Shown: positions 16,624 to 26,842, numbered from the stretch's first letter. The stretch is 64,000 nt of DNA from Methylocapsa sp. S129 (GCF_009765995.1 NZ_LMUI01000019.1:172258-236257), one strand, 5' to 3'. Program-made: numbers and translations. Notes: generated from the letters alone by a model not told the origin.

Positions 16624-18475
16624 GCGCCTTGATCTTGTTATAGAGGGTCTTGCGGGAAATGCCGAGGAACCGGGCGGTGCGGCTGCGGCTAAGCTTGTTG
16701 CGGCGCAGGCCGTCGATGATCCAGTCTCGCTCCGACAGGTCTTTGGTCTTGTTGCTCGAAATACGTGTGTCTAGCAGCGACGCGAGCCGTTCGGCAGTGA
16801 CGCGGCTGCCCGGCGCGAGCGTCGAGAGCCGTTCGACGACGTGCCGCAATTGTCGGACGTTGCCCAGCCAATCAAGGTCGGCGAGCGCGCGGAACGCGGA
16901 GTTCTCGAGAATGACCGAGCGCGATCCGCCTTCGCCTTTGAACTCGACTAGAAAGTGCTGGATCAGAAGTGGTAGATCCTCAAGCCGGTCGCGGAGCGGC
17001 GGAAGAACAACTTCGAACCCAGAGAGCGCTTCCGCTAGGCTCGGCGCAACGGCTCCCGCCGCGACGAGGCGGCCCAGATCCGCCGACGCGGTCGCAATGA
17101 TCTTCGCTTCGGACCAGACGAGAGCCGATCCGCCAACAGGAGTGAAGCTTCCTCTTTCGAGGTAGTCGGCCAGTCTTTCCTGACAGCCCAGCGCCAAATG
17201 ATCGAGATGAACAATCAGCACCGACGAGTCGCTCGCCGATTCCAGAATTGAGATCCGCCGTTTCGTGCCGCCATGCCCCTCGACGCCGAACAAGGCCTCA
17301 GCCTGTTCGGTGGCCGCCCCGGCGTGGCAGGTGAAGACCGTGGATTGCCGCCCCTTCCGCGGGCTGACAGCATGGATCAACTCCCCCATGGTCCGCTTGC
17401 CGGTCCCCGGCTCCCCGACGATCAGCGCCGGGTTCGAACCCGAGGCCAGGCGCTTGGCGGTTTCAAGCGCCTGATTCATGGCAGCCGATTGAGCGACGAC
17501 GCCGTGCTGATAGCCGCTCAAGCGCAATTGCCGCTCGAGGGCGTCTACTTTGTTTCGAAGAACGTTGATCGTCTTAAAGCCCGCCGTGATTTCGAGCACT
17601 GAAGTTTGCAGCGGGACGCGGTCGAGGCTCGAGCCGCCGATGAACCCCTGAGCGCCGGTTTCTCGGCAAACATCGAGCAACTCGTCCGGTTTCGTGATGG
17701 GGCCGCCGCCCAGCAGGCAGACCACTTTGCGATCGATCGCGTGAACGCAGCGCGCCATGTCGCGGGTGCGCGCCGCCATCTCGGTCAAACCGATCGCCGG
17801 CGACGCTGCGTCCGGTCGGCCGGAATTCAAATTGAAATTAATGCAGATTGCGCGCACGCCCGCCTCGGCCATGCGCCGTGCGTCGCTTTGGGTCCGGGTG
17901 TAGCCCAAAGCGGCAAGACCAACTCGCTGAGCGCCCAGGAGCAGCGAGACTTCGCGATCGTAGCCCAGCCCAAGACCTTCCAGCGCAGCTCGGCGTCCTT
18001 CGTCCAGATGAATCACCGAGGGAAAGTTCGTGACGCCGCTGAACCCCCAGCGCGCCAACTTGTCGAGGAAGGCGTTGATCTCCAGCCGAGGATCAAACGT
18101 GCACGCCCCGAAGAATACGGGCAGTTTAGTGTTCGGCAGGATCTCGGTCCGGGCGAAGCCGGCCACGAACGTGTTGTTGTCGCGGATGGGGAGGACCGAG
18201 GCCGGAGAGGAGCCCCCCATAGTGCGAAAACGCCCGGCGGAAAGCGCCAGAAGGAAATCGGCTCCCGCCCGTTCTGCCGCCTGGGCGGTCATGCCGGAGC
18301 CGATCGCAGCGCCCAAAATGAACGCACGCGGGTCGCGCAAGTCCTTCTGCAGCCAGAAAGACTTCCGGCTCGCCGGCGTCAGCGCACCAGCGTCGGAGTC
18401 GGCCGCGGTGCTCAGGCCGGTGCCTCCTCTGCCCGAACGCGCCCGATCAATTCCATCGTTCCGAAACTCCTTCAC
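16607..18475 (-). CDS. TIM-barrel/AAA+/Fis-type regulator (NtrC-like, lacks GAFTGA)
   Basis: A 622-residue protein. Residues 40-300 form a PEP-hydrolase-family TIM barrel (GFSGVTNFPSVIHLDEG, LGGGPITKPDE). Residues 330-555 are an AAA+ domain: Walker A GEPGTGKRT (354-362), an arginine-finger region LRDRLEDLP (494-502) and WLGNVRQLRHVVER (536-549). Residues 580-620 are a Fis-type helix-turn-helix (RSRTARFLGISRKTLYNKI). The GAFTGA sigma-54 loop expected after ALFGVEG (395-400) is absent, and the Walker B segment (SVLIVHLDHL) lacks Asp-Glu. It probably binds DNA and senses a ligand through the barrel without activating sigma-54. GTG 18475 overlaps the upstream ATPase gene by 29 bases. Confidence 0.85.
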   Translation of the reverse strand: MKEFRNDGIDRARSGRGGTGLSTAADSDAGALTPASRKSFWLQKDLRDPRAFILGAAIGSGMTAQAAERAGADFLLALSAGRFRTMGGSSPASVLPIRDNNTFVAGFARTEILPNTKLPVFFGACTFDPRLEINAFLDKLARWGFSGVTNFPSVIHLDEGRRAALEGLGLGYDREVSLLLGAQRVGLAALGYTRTQSDARRMAEAGVRAICINFNLNSGRPDAASPAIGLTEMAARTRDMARCVHAIDRKVVCLLGGGPITKPDELLDVCRETGAQGFIGGSSLDRVPLQTSVLEITAGFKTINVLRNKVDALERQLRLSGYQHGVVAQSAAMNQALETAKRLASGSNPALIVGEPGTGKRTMGELIHAVSPRKGRQSTVFTCHAGAATEQAEALFGVEGHGGTKRRISILESASDSSVLIVHLDHLALGCQERLADYLERGSFTPVGGSALVWSEAKIIATASADLGRLVAAGAVAPSLAEALSGFEVVLPPLRDRLEDLPLLIQHFLVEFKGEGGSRSVILENSAFRALADLDWLGNVRQLRHVVERLSTLAPGSRVTAERLASLLDTRISSNKTKDLSERDWIIDGLRRNKLSRSRTARFLGISRKTLYNKIKALKILD

Positions 18476-19559
18476 GCCGAAACGCGACGCCGTCCTTCGA
18501 AAACAGGTAACAATCCCGCGGCGCTACCGCAATGCTTGCGCTAGCCTCCTTGCCTCGCACCTGGTTGCTCGGGGACACGGCCACGATCGCGTCGCTGCCG
18601 ACGGCGCCGTAGAGATAGGTGACGCTCCCGAGATGCTCGACAACGTCGACGACGATATCGAGCGACAATTCGTCCCGATTCGCGCCGGGCGGGACGAAGT
18701 CGTCCGGTCGAATACCAAGTACAAGGGGACTGCCCGACGGGAGGTCGATTGCGCCGACTGGCAACGTCACGCCGCGGCCATCTGACAATGTGATCCTCGC
18801 GCCTTCTCTCGTCGCCTCGACAAGGCGGCAGTCGAGGAAATTCATCTTGGGCGAGCCGATGAAACCCGCCACGAACTGAGACGCGGGATGATGGTAGAGG
18901 TCATAGGGCGCGCCTACCTGTTCGATGCGGCCGGCCCGAAGCACGACGATCTTGTCGGCCATCGTCATGGCCTCGACCTGATCGTGCGTGACGTAGATCA
19001 TCGTGTTCCCGAGCTGACGATGCAGCTTGGCGATCTGGATACGCATCTGCACACGGAGTTCGGCGTCGAGATTTGACAATGGCTCATCGAACAAAAAGAC
19101 TTTCGGCTCGCGCACGATGGCGCGCCCGATCGCGACACGCTGGCGCTGACCGCCGGACAATTGCCGCGGCTTGCGATCGAGCAGATGTTCGATCTGCAGT
19201 AGCTTCGCGGTCTCGCCCACCCGGGCTTGTATTTTGGATTTCGTCGCCTTCGCCATCTCCAGCGGGAAGGCCATGTTCTGACCGACGGTCATGTGCGGGT
19301 AAAGCGCGTAGTTCTGAAACACCATGCTGAGATTGCGGTCCGCGGCATCCACGTCGTTGACAGTGCGACCGTCAACGCACAGGCGCCCGCTCGTGATGCG
19401 TTCCAGGCCTCCTATCATGCGCAAGAGCGTCGATTTCCCCGAACCAGACGGTCCGACGAACACGACGAACTCCCCATGAGAGATTTCGAGGTTGATGTCG
19501 CGCAGAATTTCGACGCTGCCGTAAGCCTTGTTGATTCTCTCCAGCTTGACATCGGCCAT
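18447..19559 (-). CDS. Carbohydrate ABC transporter ATP-binding protein (UgpC/MalK type)
   Basis: A 370-residue protein. Walker A is GPSGSGKST (36-44), the signature LSGGQRQRVAIGRA, Walker B VFLFDEPLSNLDAELR, and the switch His is in YVTHDQVEAMTMAD. A C-terminal TOBE-type regulatory region (LGIRPDDFVPPG) marks the MalK/UgpC class. ATG 19559 is chosen over an upstream start because GGGAG precedes it by ten bases. It should energise the two permeases at 22.1-23.9 kb and is the penultimate gene of the leftward operon. Confidence 0.93.
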   Translation of the reverse strand: MADVKLERINKAYGSVEILRDINLEISHGEFVVFVGPSGSGKSTLLRMIGGLERITSGRLCVDGRTVNDVDAADRNLSMVFQNYALYPHMTVGQNMAFPLEMAKATKSKIQARVGETAKLLQIEHLLDRKPRQLSGGQRQRVAIGRAIVREPKVFLFDEPLSNLDAELRVQMRIQIAKLHRQLGNTMIYVTHDQVEAMTMADKIVVLRAGRIEQVGAPYDLYHHPASQFVAGFIGSPKMNFLDCRLVEATREGARITLSDGRGVTLPVGAIDLPSGSPLVLGIRPDDFVPPGANRDELSLDIVVDVVEHLGSVTYLYGAVGSDAIVAVSPSNQVRGKEASASIAVAPRDCYLFSKDGVAFRREGVSERWN

Positions 19560-19609
19560 CGGTAACTCCCTCACTACATCTGTTATTGACCAGGCTCTGC
19601 ACCGCACCG

Positions 19610-20401
19610 TCAGGTCGGAATTTCGGATAAGCTCTCGATTACAATGTCGGGGGGTGACAGACCTGGCTCCTCCGGTTCGGCCACGCCTGTGGTGACCAAC
19701 ACAGAGTAAAGACCGGCGCGCTTGCCAGCCTGGATATCGGTCGCAACCTGGTCTCCGATCATCAGCGTCGATTCTCTCGGCGTGCCCAGCCGTTGCAAGG
19801 CGGTCTCGATCATATGCGGTTCCGGCTTGCCGAGGACGATGGGTCGAACTCGCGTGGCTGCGGAAACAGCAGTCAGCATCGCACCGGCGCCCAGCTCGAA
19901 GCCATTCGCGGTCGGAAGCAAAAGATCCGGATTGGTACCGATGAGCGTCGCTCCGGCGAGCAGCGCGTCCACCGCGACGCAGAGCTTTCGGTGACTGATG
20001 TTGCGGTCCAGACCCATGACGATCACTTCCGGCGATCGGTCAGTGATTTCGAATCCGGCCGCGGCGATGGCGTTGTATAACGCCGGCGCGCCGATCACGA
20101 AGACAGGCGTCCTCGGTGGCCAGCGCTCCTTCATCATCTGCGCCGCTACGAGGCTCGAGGTGACAATACGTTCCGGAGTAACGGTAACTCCGAAGAACCT
20201 TAGCTTCTCGGCGACATCCTCGGGTGAGCGCGTCGAATTGTTGGTGACGAACGCATAAGGAATGCCGGTCCGCTCCCAATTGTTGAAAGCCTGAATCGCA
20301 TCGCGAATCCCCACTTCGCCACGGTAGACGACCCCGTCGAGATCGGAAATGATCCCCTTGACCGCAGGCCAGCCCAAGAGATTTCCGTTGCGCTCAACCA
20401 T
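19610..20401 (-). CDS. HAD-superfamily IIA sugar-phosphate phosphatase (NagD-like)
   Basis: A 263-residue protein. HAD motif I is GIISDLDGVVYRG, with the nucleophile and acid aspartates; motif II is AFVTNNSTRS; motif III/IV is VLGKPEPHMIETAL and MIGDQVATDIQAGKRAG. The IIA cap class includes NagD and phosphoglycolate or glycerol-phosphate phosphatases. Its start overlaps the end of the SDR gene by eight bases. In this operon it probably removes phosphate from a sugar-derived intermediate. Glycolate phosphate would link it to glcE/glcF, but that is inference. Confidence 0.87.
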   Translation of the reverse strand: MVERNGNLLGWPAVKGIISDLDGVVYRGEVGIRDAIQAFNNWERTGIPYAFVTNNSTRSPEDVAEKLRFFGVTVTPERIVTSSLVAAQMMKERWPPRTPVFVIGAPALYNAIAAAGFEITDRSPEVIVMGLDRNISHRKLCVAVDALLAGATLIGTNPDLLLPTANGFELGAGAMLTAVSAATRVRPIVLGKPEPHMIETALQRLGTPRESTLMIGDQVATDIQAGKRAGLYSVLVTTGVAEPEEPGLSPPDIVIESLSEIPT

Positions 20402-21167
20402 TCATCAACATCCCGCCATTTACGTGTATCATCTGGCCGGTGATGTAATCCGCGGCAGGGCTCGCGAGGAAAACGGCGAGACCAACAAGATCCTCGGGGT
20501 TTCCGACCCGCCCCAGGGGAATTCTGCCGTGGTGCCGGGCCTCGGTCTCCTCACGTGGCCGGCCATGCATGGGCGTATCGATTATACCGGGAGCGATGCC
20601 GTTCACGGTGATCCGATGCTGGGCGCATTCGTAGGCGAGCAGCTTCGTAATATCGTGCACGACCGCCTTGGATAGGCAATAGTCCGCTCCGCCGGCCTGA
20701 TAGTTGAACACGGCGCCCTGCGATGACAATGACGAGCCTATGTTGATAATGCGACCGGCGCCGTTCTTGATGAAACGCCGCACCGCGAGACGGGAGCAGA
20801 GCAGAACCGCATCGGTATTGATCTTCATGGTGCGTTCGATTTTTCCCCTGTTGCCAGTGAGCAGAGATTCGCTCGACTTAATTCCGGCGTTGTTAATCAG
20901 GATGTCGAGGCGACCGAACCGTTGCGTCACCGTGTCGAGCACCGCGGAAATCTGCTCCTCTTCGGTCACGTCCATCGCAAGGGCCAGCACGCTACCATTG
21001 TCTCCGTGATCCGCGAGTGCGCGGGTGAGCGCCTCGCGGTTGGTGTCGGTCGCCACCACATTGGCTCCCGCCTCGCAAAACGCCACCACGAGCGCGCTGC
21101 CGATTCCGCCCGCTGCGCCGGTGATAAGGACGGTGTGTCCGCTGAGGGAAAACGATAGATCTGTCAT
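20394..21167 (-). CDS. SDR-family NAD(P)-dependent oxidoreductase
   Basis: A 257-residue classical SDR with glycine motif TGAAGGIGSAL, NNAGIKSSES, active-site Ser in INIGSSLSSQGA, the YCLSK catalytic pair, and PGIIDTPMHGR after the active site. ATG 21167 overlaps the ribokinase-like stop by four bases (ATGA). A longer upstream frame exists but would run into that gene. It most likely oxidises or reduces a sugar or polyol imported by the neighbouring ABC transporter. The exact substrate is unknown. Confidence 0.87.
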   Translation of the reverse strand: MTDLSFSLSGHTVLITGAAGGIGSALVVAFCEAGANVVATDTNREALTRALADHGDNGSVLALAMDVTEEEQISAVLDTVTQRFGRLDILINNAGIKSSESLLTGNRGKIERTMKINTDAVLLCSRLAVRRFIKNGAGRIINIGSSLSSQGAVFNYQAGGADYCLSKAVVHDITKLLAYECAQHRITVNGIAPGIIDTPMHGRPREETEARHHGRIPLGRVGNPEDLVGLAVFLASPAADYITGQMIHVNGGMLMNG

Positions 21168-22111
21168 AAGGGCTCCACAAGCGATCGGCTGGCTAGAAAA
21201 GCGTCCACGGTCTCGACCGAGGGCATGGCGGATTGCGCGCCTGCGCGAGTGACGCACAGCGCGGCGACCGCCATGGCATAGCGGATGGCGCGCTCAATAG
21301 GCGCCGAGCGGGCGAGCGCCGCGGCCAATCCCCCGGTGAAGGCGTCTCCCGCGGCGGTGGTGTCGAGGGCTTTCACCGGGAAGGCCGGAACATGAAAGCG
21401 GCGTTGGTCGTCCGCGTAGAACGCGCCCTGCGCGCCCAGTGTGACGATGACAGCCCGTACGCCGAGATCGAGAAGTCCTTCGGCGGCGCGCTCGGCCGAG
21501 ACGAGATCGACGACCTCGATCCCAGTGAGATCAAACGCCTCCGTCTCATTGGGCGTCGCGTAGTCGACTTGCCGCCATGCCGCCTTCGTCAAACCCTTCC
21601 GCACCGGCGCCGGATTGAAGATCAGCTCGAACCCGTAATCGGGTTTCAGCGCAAACAGACGCTCCAGAGCCGCGTTGGGCAGCCCCATTTCGGCAACCAC
21701 GAGGGCCCCTGCCCCGATAAGACTCGCAACCCGCTCGATGTCGCGTTCCGACATCGACTGATTTGCCCCCGATTCAATGCCGATGATGTTGCCGCCGTCG
21801 CCGTCGACTATGATCAGCGCTGTTCCGGAGTTGGCGCCGCGCACAGTCTCTATTGCGTCAGTCTGGACGCCCGCATCGAGAAGTGCGCGTTTCAAAATCG
21901 CGCCCGCCTCGTCGTCGCCAAGCTTGGTGAAGAGCCGCGGCGCGAGACCGAGCCGAGCCGCTGCGACGGCCTGGTTCGCACCCTTGCCGCCGGGATACCG
22001 GATGAGATCGCCCATCACCGATTGTCCCCGCGTGGGAAGACGATCGACCGAGAGGCAGAAATCGAGGTTGCAGGTTCCAAAGAAGATGAGAGGTTTCGGC
22101 GCGCCGGTCAC
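21164..22111 (-). CDS. PfkB-family carbohydrate kinase (ribokinase-like)
   Basis: A 315-residue protein with the first PfkB signature region DLIRYPGGKGANQAVAAARLG and the C-terminal signature LDTTAAGDAFTGGLAAALA, which contains the catalytic Asp and the anion hole. The GGKGANQA pattern is typical of ribokinases rather than fructokinases. Both ends overlap neighbouring genes by four bases, so it is firmly within the ABC operon. It probably phosphorylates the imported sugar. It could also act on ribose released by the nucleoside hydrolase encoded at 32.0 kb in the same island. Confidence 0.9.
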   Translation of the reverse strand: MTGAPKPLIFFGTCNLDFCLSVDRLPTRGQSVMGDLIRYPGGKGANQAVAAARLGLAPRLFTKLGDDEAGAILKRALLDAGVQTDAIETVRGANSGTALIIVDGDGGNIIGIESGANQSMSERDIERVASLIGAGALVVAEMGLPNAALERLFALKPDYGFELIFNPAPVRKGLTKAAWRQVDYATPNETEAFDLTGIEVVDLVSAERAAEGLLDLGVRAVIVTLGAQGAFYADDQRRFHVPAFPVKALDTTAAGDAFTGGLAAALARSAPIERAIRYAMAVAALCVTRAGAQSAMPSVETVDAFLASRSLVEPL

Positions 22112-22968
22112 TTGACCGCCCCGAAGGTGAGACCGCGTTCGAGGTGCCGCTGCCCGAGCAGGATAAGGACTACGGGAACCGCCATGGTGACGACGAGACC
22201 CGCAGCCATGACAGGATAAAACTGCACACCGGGGTTCAACAGCTTCAGAAGCGCGACTGTAACCGGGGCTTTGGCGGAGCTCAACATCAAGCCGAGCGCA
22301 AAATTGTGCCAGGCGAGCAGGAACACGAGCAGCGACGCGCCGATCAGGCCTGGTTTCAACAGCGGCAGGACCACGCGCCAGACGATCTGGATCGAACTGG
22401 CGCCGTCCATCGCGGCGGCGTCCTCAAGCTCCCGCGGGATGTCCTCGATATAGGACCTACTGAGCCACACGATCATCGGTAAGGTGACGACCTGATACAC
22501 CCAGATCATGCCGACGTAAGTGTCGTAGAGGCCGATCGCTTGAAAGACGCTGAAGAGCGGGATGACGACGAGCAGGACTGGCGCGAAGCGGAATCCCAAG
22601 ATAAAGAACGCGATATCTTCCTTGTAGGGGATATCCCGCCGAGCCAGCACATAGCCGACCGGGACGCCGACGATGACTGACACGATAACAGATCCGACCG
22701 CGATGATAACGCTGTTCTCGATGGGGCTTAGAAAATCGATCTTGATCGTGCCGTAATTGGTCGCGCCGGCGCTCGCGGCGTCGAACAGCACGCGGAAGTT
22801 CTCCAGCGTCGGAGTGAACACGAACTGAGGCGGCCAAGCCATCACCTGGCTCTGCGTCTTCAAGGCCGTCATCAATATCCAGACGAGAGGAAAAACCAGC
22901 ACGGCGGCGGCGAGAAGCACAAGCGCGTTCAGCGCCAGGCGCACATACAGAGAGCGGGATGCGATCAT
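22108..22968 (-). CDS. Carbohydrate ABC transporter permease (MalG type)
   Basis: A 286-residue membrane protein with about six hydrophobic segments. It contains the cytoplasmic EAA loop, ELEDAAAMDGASSIQIVWRV then VLPLLKPG, that contacts the ATPase. The N-terminus has the LALNALVLLAAAVLVFPLVW segment typical of MalG/UgpE proteins. It lies ten bases after the MalF-type permease gene and overlaps the kinase gene by four. Confidence 0.92.
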   Translation of the reverse strand: MIASRSLYVRLALNALVLLAAAVLVFPLVWILMTALKTQSQVMAWPPQFVFTPTLENFRVLFDAASAGATNYGTIKIDFLSPIENSVIIAVGSVIVSVIVGVPVGYVLARRDIPYKEDIAFFILGFRFAPVLLVVIPLFSVFQAIGLYDTYVGMIWVYQVVTLPMIVWLSRSYIEDIPRELEDAAAMDGASSIQIVWRVVLPLLKPGLIGASLLVFLLAWHNFALGLMLSSAKAPVTVALLKLLNPGVQFYPVMAAGLVVTMAVPVVLILLGQRHLERGLTFGAVK

Positions 22969-22978
22969 GGCGATCTCC

Positions 22979-23923
22979 TCAACTGACCCGGCGTTTCACG
23001 AACTGCCAAGCCCTGACGGTCACCATGGCTCCCGCAAGAACGATAAGCCAGTTGACCACCATCAGCGCCGCGCCGCGGCCGAAATTGAGGTTCTGGAAGG
23101 CCGTGATGTAGCCTTGCACCGAGAGAACCGACGTGCTGTTGCCGGGACCGCCCTGAGTGGTCCCGAATATGATGTCGAACTGGTTGAAGGATTCGATCAG
23201 TCGGAATACGGCGGCGATCAGGATGTACGGAGCGACAAGCGGCAGCTCGATTCGCCGAAACGTCGCCCATGATTTGGCTCCGTTGATCCGCGCAGCTTCC
23301 CGGATATCGTCGGTAATGCCTTGCAGGCCGGCGAAGATGATCAGTGTAAAGAAGGGCGTGTAGGTCCACACATCTATCAGGATGATCGAGGCGAGCGCCG
23401 TCTGGGGGCTGGAGATCCAGCTGAACGGGCCCAAACCGATCAGAGAGAACAGATAGTTGAGGATACCGCTCTGCGGGTCCATCATGGTGGTCCACATCAG
23501 GGCGACGCTCATTGGTGGAAGCACCAGCGGCAGGAGGATCACCGGCCGGAAAATTTCGGCGCATCGGACCTGCGACGCGAAGAGCTTGGCCAGCGCCACC
23601 CCGAACAGGGCCTCGATCACAACGACCGATGACGCGTAGACCAAGGTGACGCTCACGTTGTTCCAGAAGCTCGCGGTGCGAAACAGAGCGAGATAGTTGG
23701 CGAAGCCGACGAAATGAATGATGGGGCGCCCAAGGCGGAGATCCGTCAGCGACTGCCAGACGCCATAGAAGAACAGGAGAAGAAACCCAAGCAGAATCAG
23801 AACTGCGGGCGCGACGACGAGGAGACTGAGCAACTCAGAGCGCCGGCGCCCGTTCCGGTCGACCGGAACGGGCGCGACAAAGGACTTCAGCCCGGATTCG
23901 ACCTTGGTTGATAGTGCAGTCAT
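22979..23923 (-). CDS. Carbohydrate ABC transporter permease (MalF type)
   Basis: A 314-residue membrane protein with six predicted hydrophobic segments, starting LLSLLVVAPAVLILLGFLLL. The EAA loop is DIREAARINGAKSWATFRRI then ELPLVAPY. An N-terminal cytoplasmic extension of about 30 residues is common in MalF/UgpA types. It is followed by the MalG-type partner and preceded, 78 bases upstream, by the binding-protein gene. Confidence 0.92.
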   Translation of the reverse strand: MTALSTKVESGLKSFVAPVPVDRNGRRRSELLSLLVVAPAVLILLGFLLLFFYGVWQSLTDLRLGRPIIHFVGFANYLALFRTASFWNNVSVTLVYASSVVVIEALFGVALAKLFASQVRCAEIFRPVILLPLVLPPMSVALMWTTMMDPQSGILNYLFSLIGLGPFSWISSPQTALASIILIDVWTYTPFFTLIIFAGLQGITDDIREAARINGAKSWATFRRIELPLVAPYILIAAVFRLIESFNQFDIIFGTTQGGPGNSTSVLSVQGYITAFQNLNFGRGAALMVVNWLIVLAGAMVTVRAWQFVKRRVS

Positions 23924-24001
23924 GACAGTTCAATCTTGCTGCGCGATATGTCGCGTGCGGCGCGCGGGAGAGCGAATCTTGCGCCTTCCCGCGCGTCCGT
24001 T

Positions 24002-25390
<1,389 letters not shown>

Positions 25391-25569
25391 GTTTTTCCTC
25401 CCTTATCCCGAATTCGCGCCGTTCTTGCTTGGCTACAGCTTCAGCGCCGGGGCGTTCCAAATTTATCGCCGGTGTGCGTTGAGTCGGGACATGAATTGGA
25501 GGCAGATTGGGTAAAAATGGGAAACCGTACGGCCATCGGATCATTCGGAAATCGGTTCCAGTCTGCGAA
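25391..25569. promoter_or_regulatory. Upstream region of the carbohydrate ABC operon
   Basis: About 180 bases with no gene, between the binding-protein start and the flavin-reductase remnant. It should carry the operon promoter. No convincing sigma-54 -24/-12 pair is visible on the minus strand, consistent with the operon regulator lacking GAFTGA. No operator could be assigned. Confidence 0.4.
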
Positions 25570-25800
25570 CTAGTCTATCTCGGCACCCGAGGTGTTGCCG
25601 ATTTCGACGACCACTTCCGAGGCCTTGGTCGTCGGTCGATTGATCACGCAGTCCCGGCTTTGGCGGATTATTTCGAAGCTGTGGTTGGCGCTGGAAATGA
25701 CGCACCCGATCAAGAAAGGCGTGAATTCCATGAAGAAGTGCCGGAGCAGATCGGCAGTTACATCGCGAACTCCGGGCACCGACCAGATGACGTCGCAAAG
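25570..25800 (-). pseudogene. Remnant of a flavin reductase (FMN-binding split-barrel) gene
   Basis: In one minus-strand frame, DLLRHFFMEFTPFLIGCVIS, then SANHSFEIIRQSRDCVI and VVVEIGNTSGAEID resemble the conserved middle of DIM6/NTAB-type flavin reductases. A TAG at 25570-25572 replaces what looks like a Lys codon (EID-stop-FADW). After a few more residues the similarity ends, so the C-terminal half is missing. Upstream of about 25800 the expected N-terminal strands are not in this frame. Recognised by eye only; I see no intact copy in the window. Confidence 0.5.
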
Positions 25801-25982
25801 CACGAGGCGCCACCACCAAGCGACAATTGGCGAAAGACGGCACTTCGCCCAGTGGCTGCAACGAACACGTCCCTTGATGATCAATCCATATGCATCGCCG
25901 ATCCCGACGGCCATGTGGGTCAAAAGAATGTCCCCAACCTGCGCTCGACGACCGTTCGAGTGAAGCCGCGCAGGACGCGACG

Positions 25983-26684
25983 CTAAGTGTCCGTGGACCT
26001 TGCCTCGGCGGCGCTTTCGACCACGTTGCAGCCTCGAAGGACGATCGCAGTGATCGTGGCCGCGGCCTCGTCGAAATCTTTCTTCGTTATGCGCTTGATA
26101 GCGAGCGCGTCGCAGGCGAGCACCTCGAAATCTGCGTAGAACTGGGTCGCGCCCCACAACATGATGAAAACGTGCCGAACCGAGATGGGCGACATCTTTC
26201 CAGCCGCGATCCAGCTCTCGATCACGACGGCCTTGTCGCGAGTCATGGCGCGCATGTGGTCCCGGTTCGCCTTGCTGAGGAAGCGTCCCCCTCGCAAAAT
26301 CTCGTTGGCGAATAGCCGGGATTCGCTTCCAAACTGTCGGGAATATTCCAGCTTGGCGACGATGTAGGCGCCGAGCGCTTCGGCCGGCTTCCGATCGGCG
26401 CGCAGCTCTTCAAGAGCCTTGTCCCATCCCGCGAGGAGCTTGCCTATCAACGCCTTGTAGATGTCCTCCTTCGAGGGAAAATAATAATAGACATTCGCCT
26501 TGGGCAGGCCCGACCGCTCGGCGATCTCTGCAATGCGCACGCCGTCGAATCCCTTGCGCGCAAAGAGTTCGCCGGCAGCCTCCAGGATGGCCGCTTCACT
26601 GCGGTCGCGGACGCGCTCGTCAACGTCCTTGCTGGGTCGACTCGCGCGCGTCTTCCGCGCTGCCTGGTCCATTGATGCTGCCAT
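25983..26684 (-). CDS. TetR-family regulator, RutR-like
   Basis: A 233-residue protein. The N-terminal TetR helix-turn-helix is AAILEAAGELFARKGFDGVR, IAEIAERSGLPKANVYYYFP and SKEDIYKAL. The C-terminal ligand domain follows the RutR pattern (KLEYSRQFGSESRLFANEIL, IESWIAAGKMSPISVRHVFI, MLWGATQFYADFEV). RutR proteins sense uracil or thymine. ATG 26684 is chosen for the GGGAAG site upstream. It is divergent from the nucleoside operon, and the gap contains two RutR-type palindromes. It therefore very likely represses that operon and itself until a pyrimidine ligand is present. Confidence 0.88.
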   Translation of the reverse strand: MAASMDQAARKTRASRPSKDVDERVRDRSEAAILEAAGELFARKGFDGVRIAEIAERSGLPKANVYYYFPSKEDIYKALIGKLLAGWDKALEELRADRKPAEALGAYIVAKLEYSRQFGSESRLFANEILRGGRFLSKANRDHMRAMTRDKAVVIESWIAAGKMSPISVRHVFIMLWGATQFYADFEVLACDALAIKRITKKDFDEAAATITAIVLRGCNVVESAAEARSTDT

Positions 26685-26792
26685 GCTCTGCTTCCCAAAA
26701 AATGCTGCGGCGATGAATGTGTGGTCCAACAGCCTGCTTTTGCAGCATCACCTGCGCAAGGCGCAAGCAGCAAGAGGGGCAGTAAAGAAAAG

Positions 26793-26808
26793 TTGACGTT
26801 TTGGTCAA
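26793..26808. promoter_or_regulatory. RutR-type operator, copy 1
   Basis: TTGACGTTTTGGTCAA matches the published RutR consensus TTGACCA-NN-TGGTCAA at every defined position except two in the centre of one arm. It lies between the divergent rutR-like and nucleoside-transport genes, within a 20-base unit repeated 34 bases downstream. Confidence 0.8.
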
Positions 26809-26826
26809 ATATCGTTGATTCAAAAG

Positions 26827-26842
26827 TTGACGTTTTGGTCAG
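26827..26842. promoter_or_regulatory. RutR-type operator, copy 2
   Basis: TTGACGTTTTGGTCAG is the second copy of the operator, differing from copy 1 only in the last base. The identical 20-base units (26788-26807 and 26822-26841) start 34 bases apart, about three helical turns, so two dimers could bind on the same DNA face. Confidence 0.78.

Noticed and set aside
17606..18544. 312-codon open frame antisense to the TIM-barrel/AAA+ regulator
   Set aside because: High-G+C codon structure leaves antisense frames open; no domain or ribosome site is visible.
25391..25520. Sigma-54 promoter for the carbohydrate ABC operon
   Set aside because: The nearest candidate (tggaacgccccggcgc on the minus strand) has the wrong spacing between the GG and GC elements.
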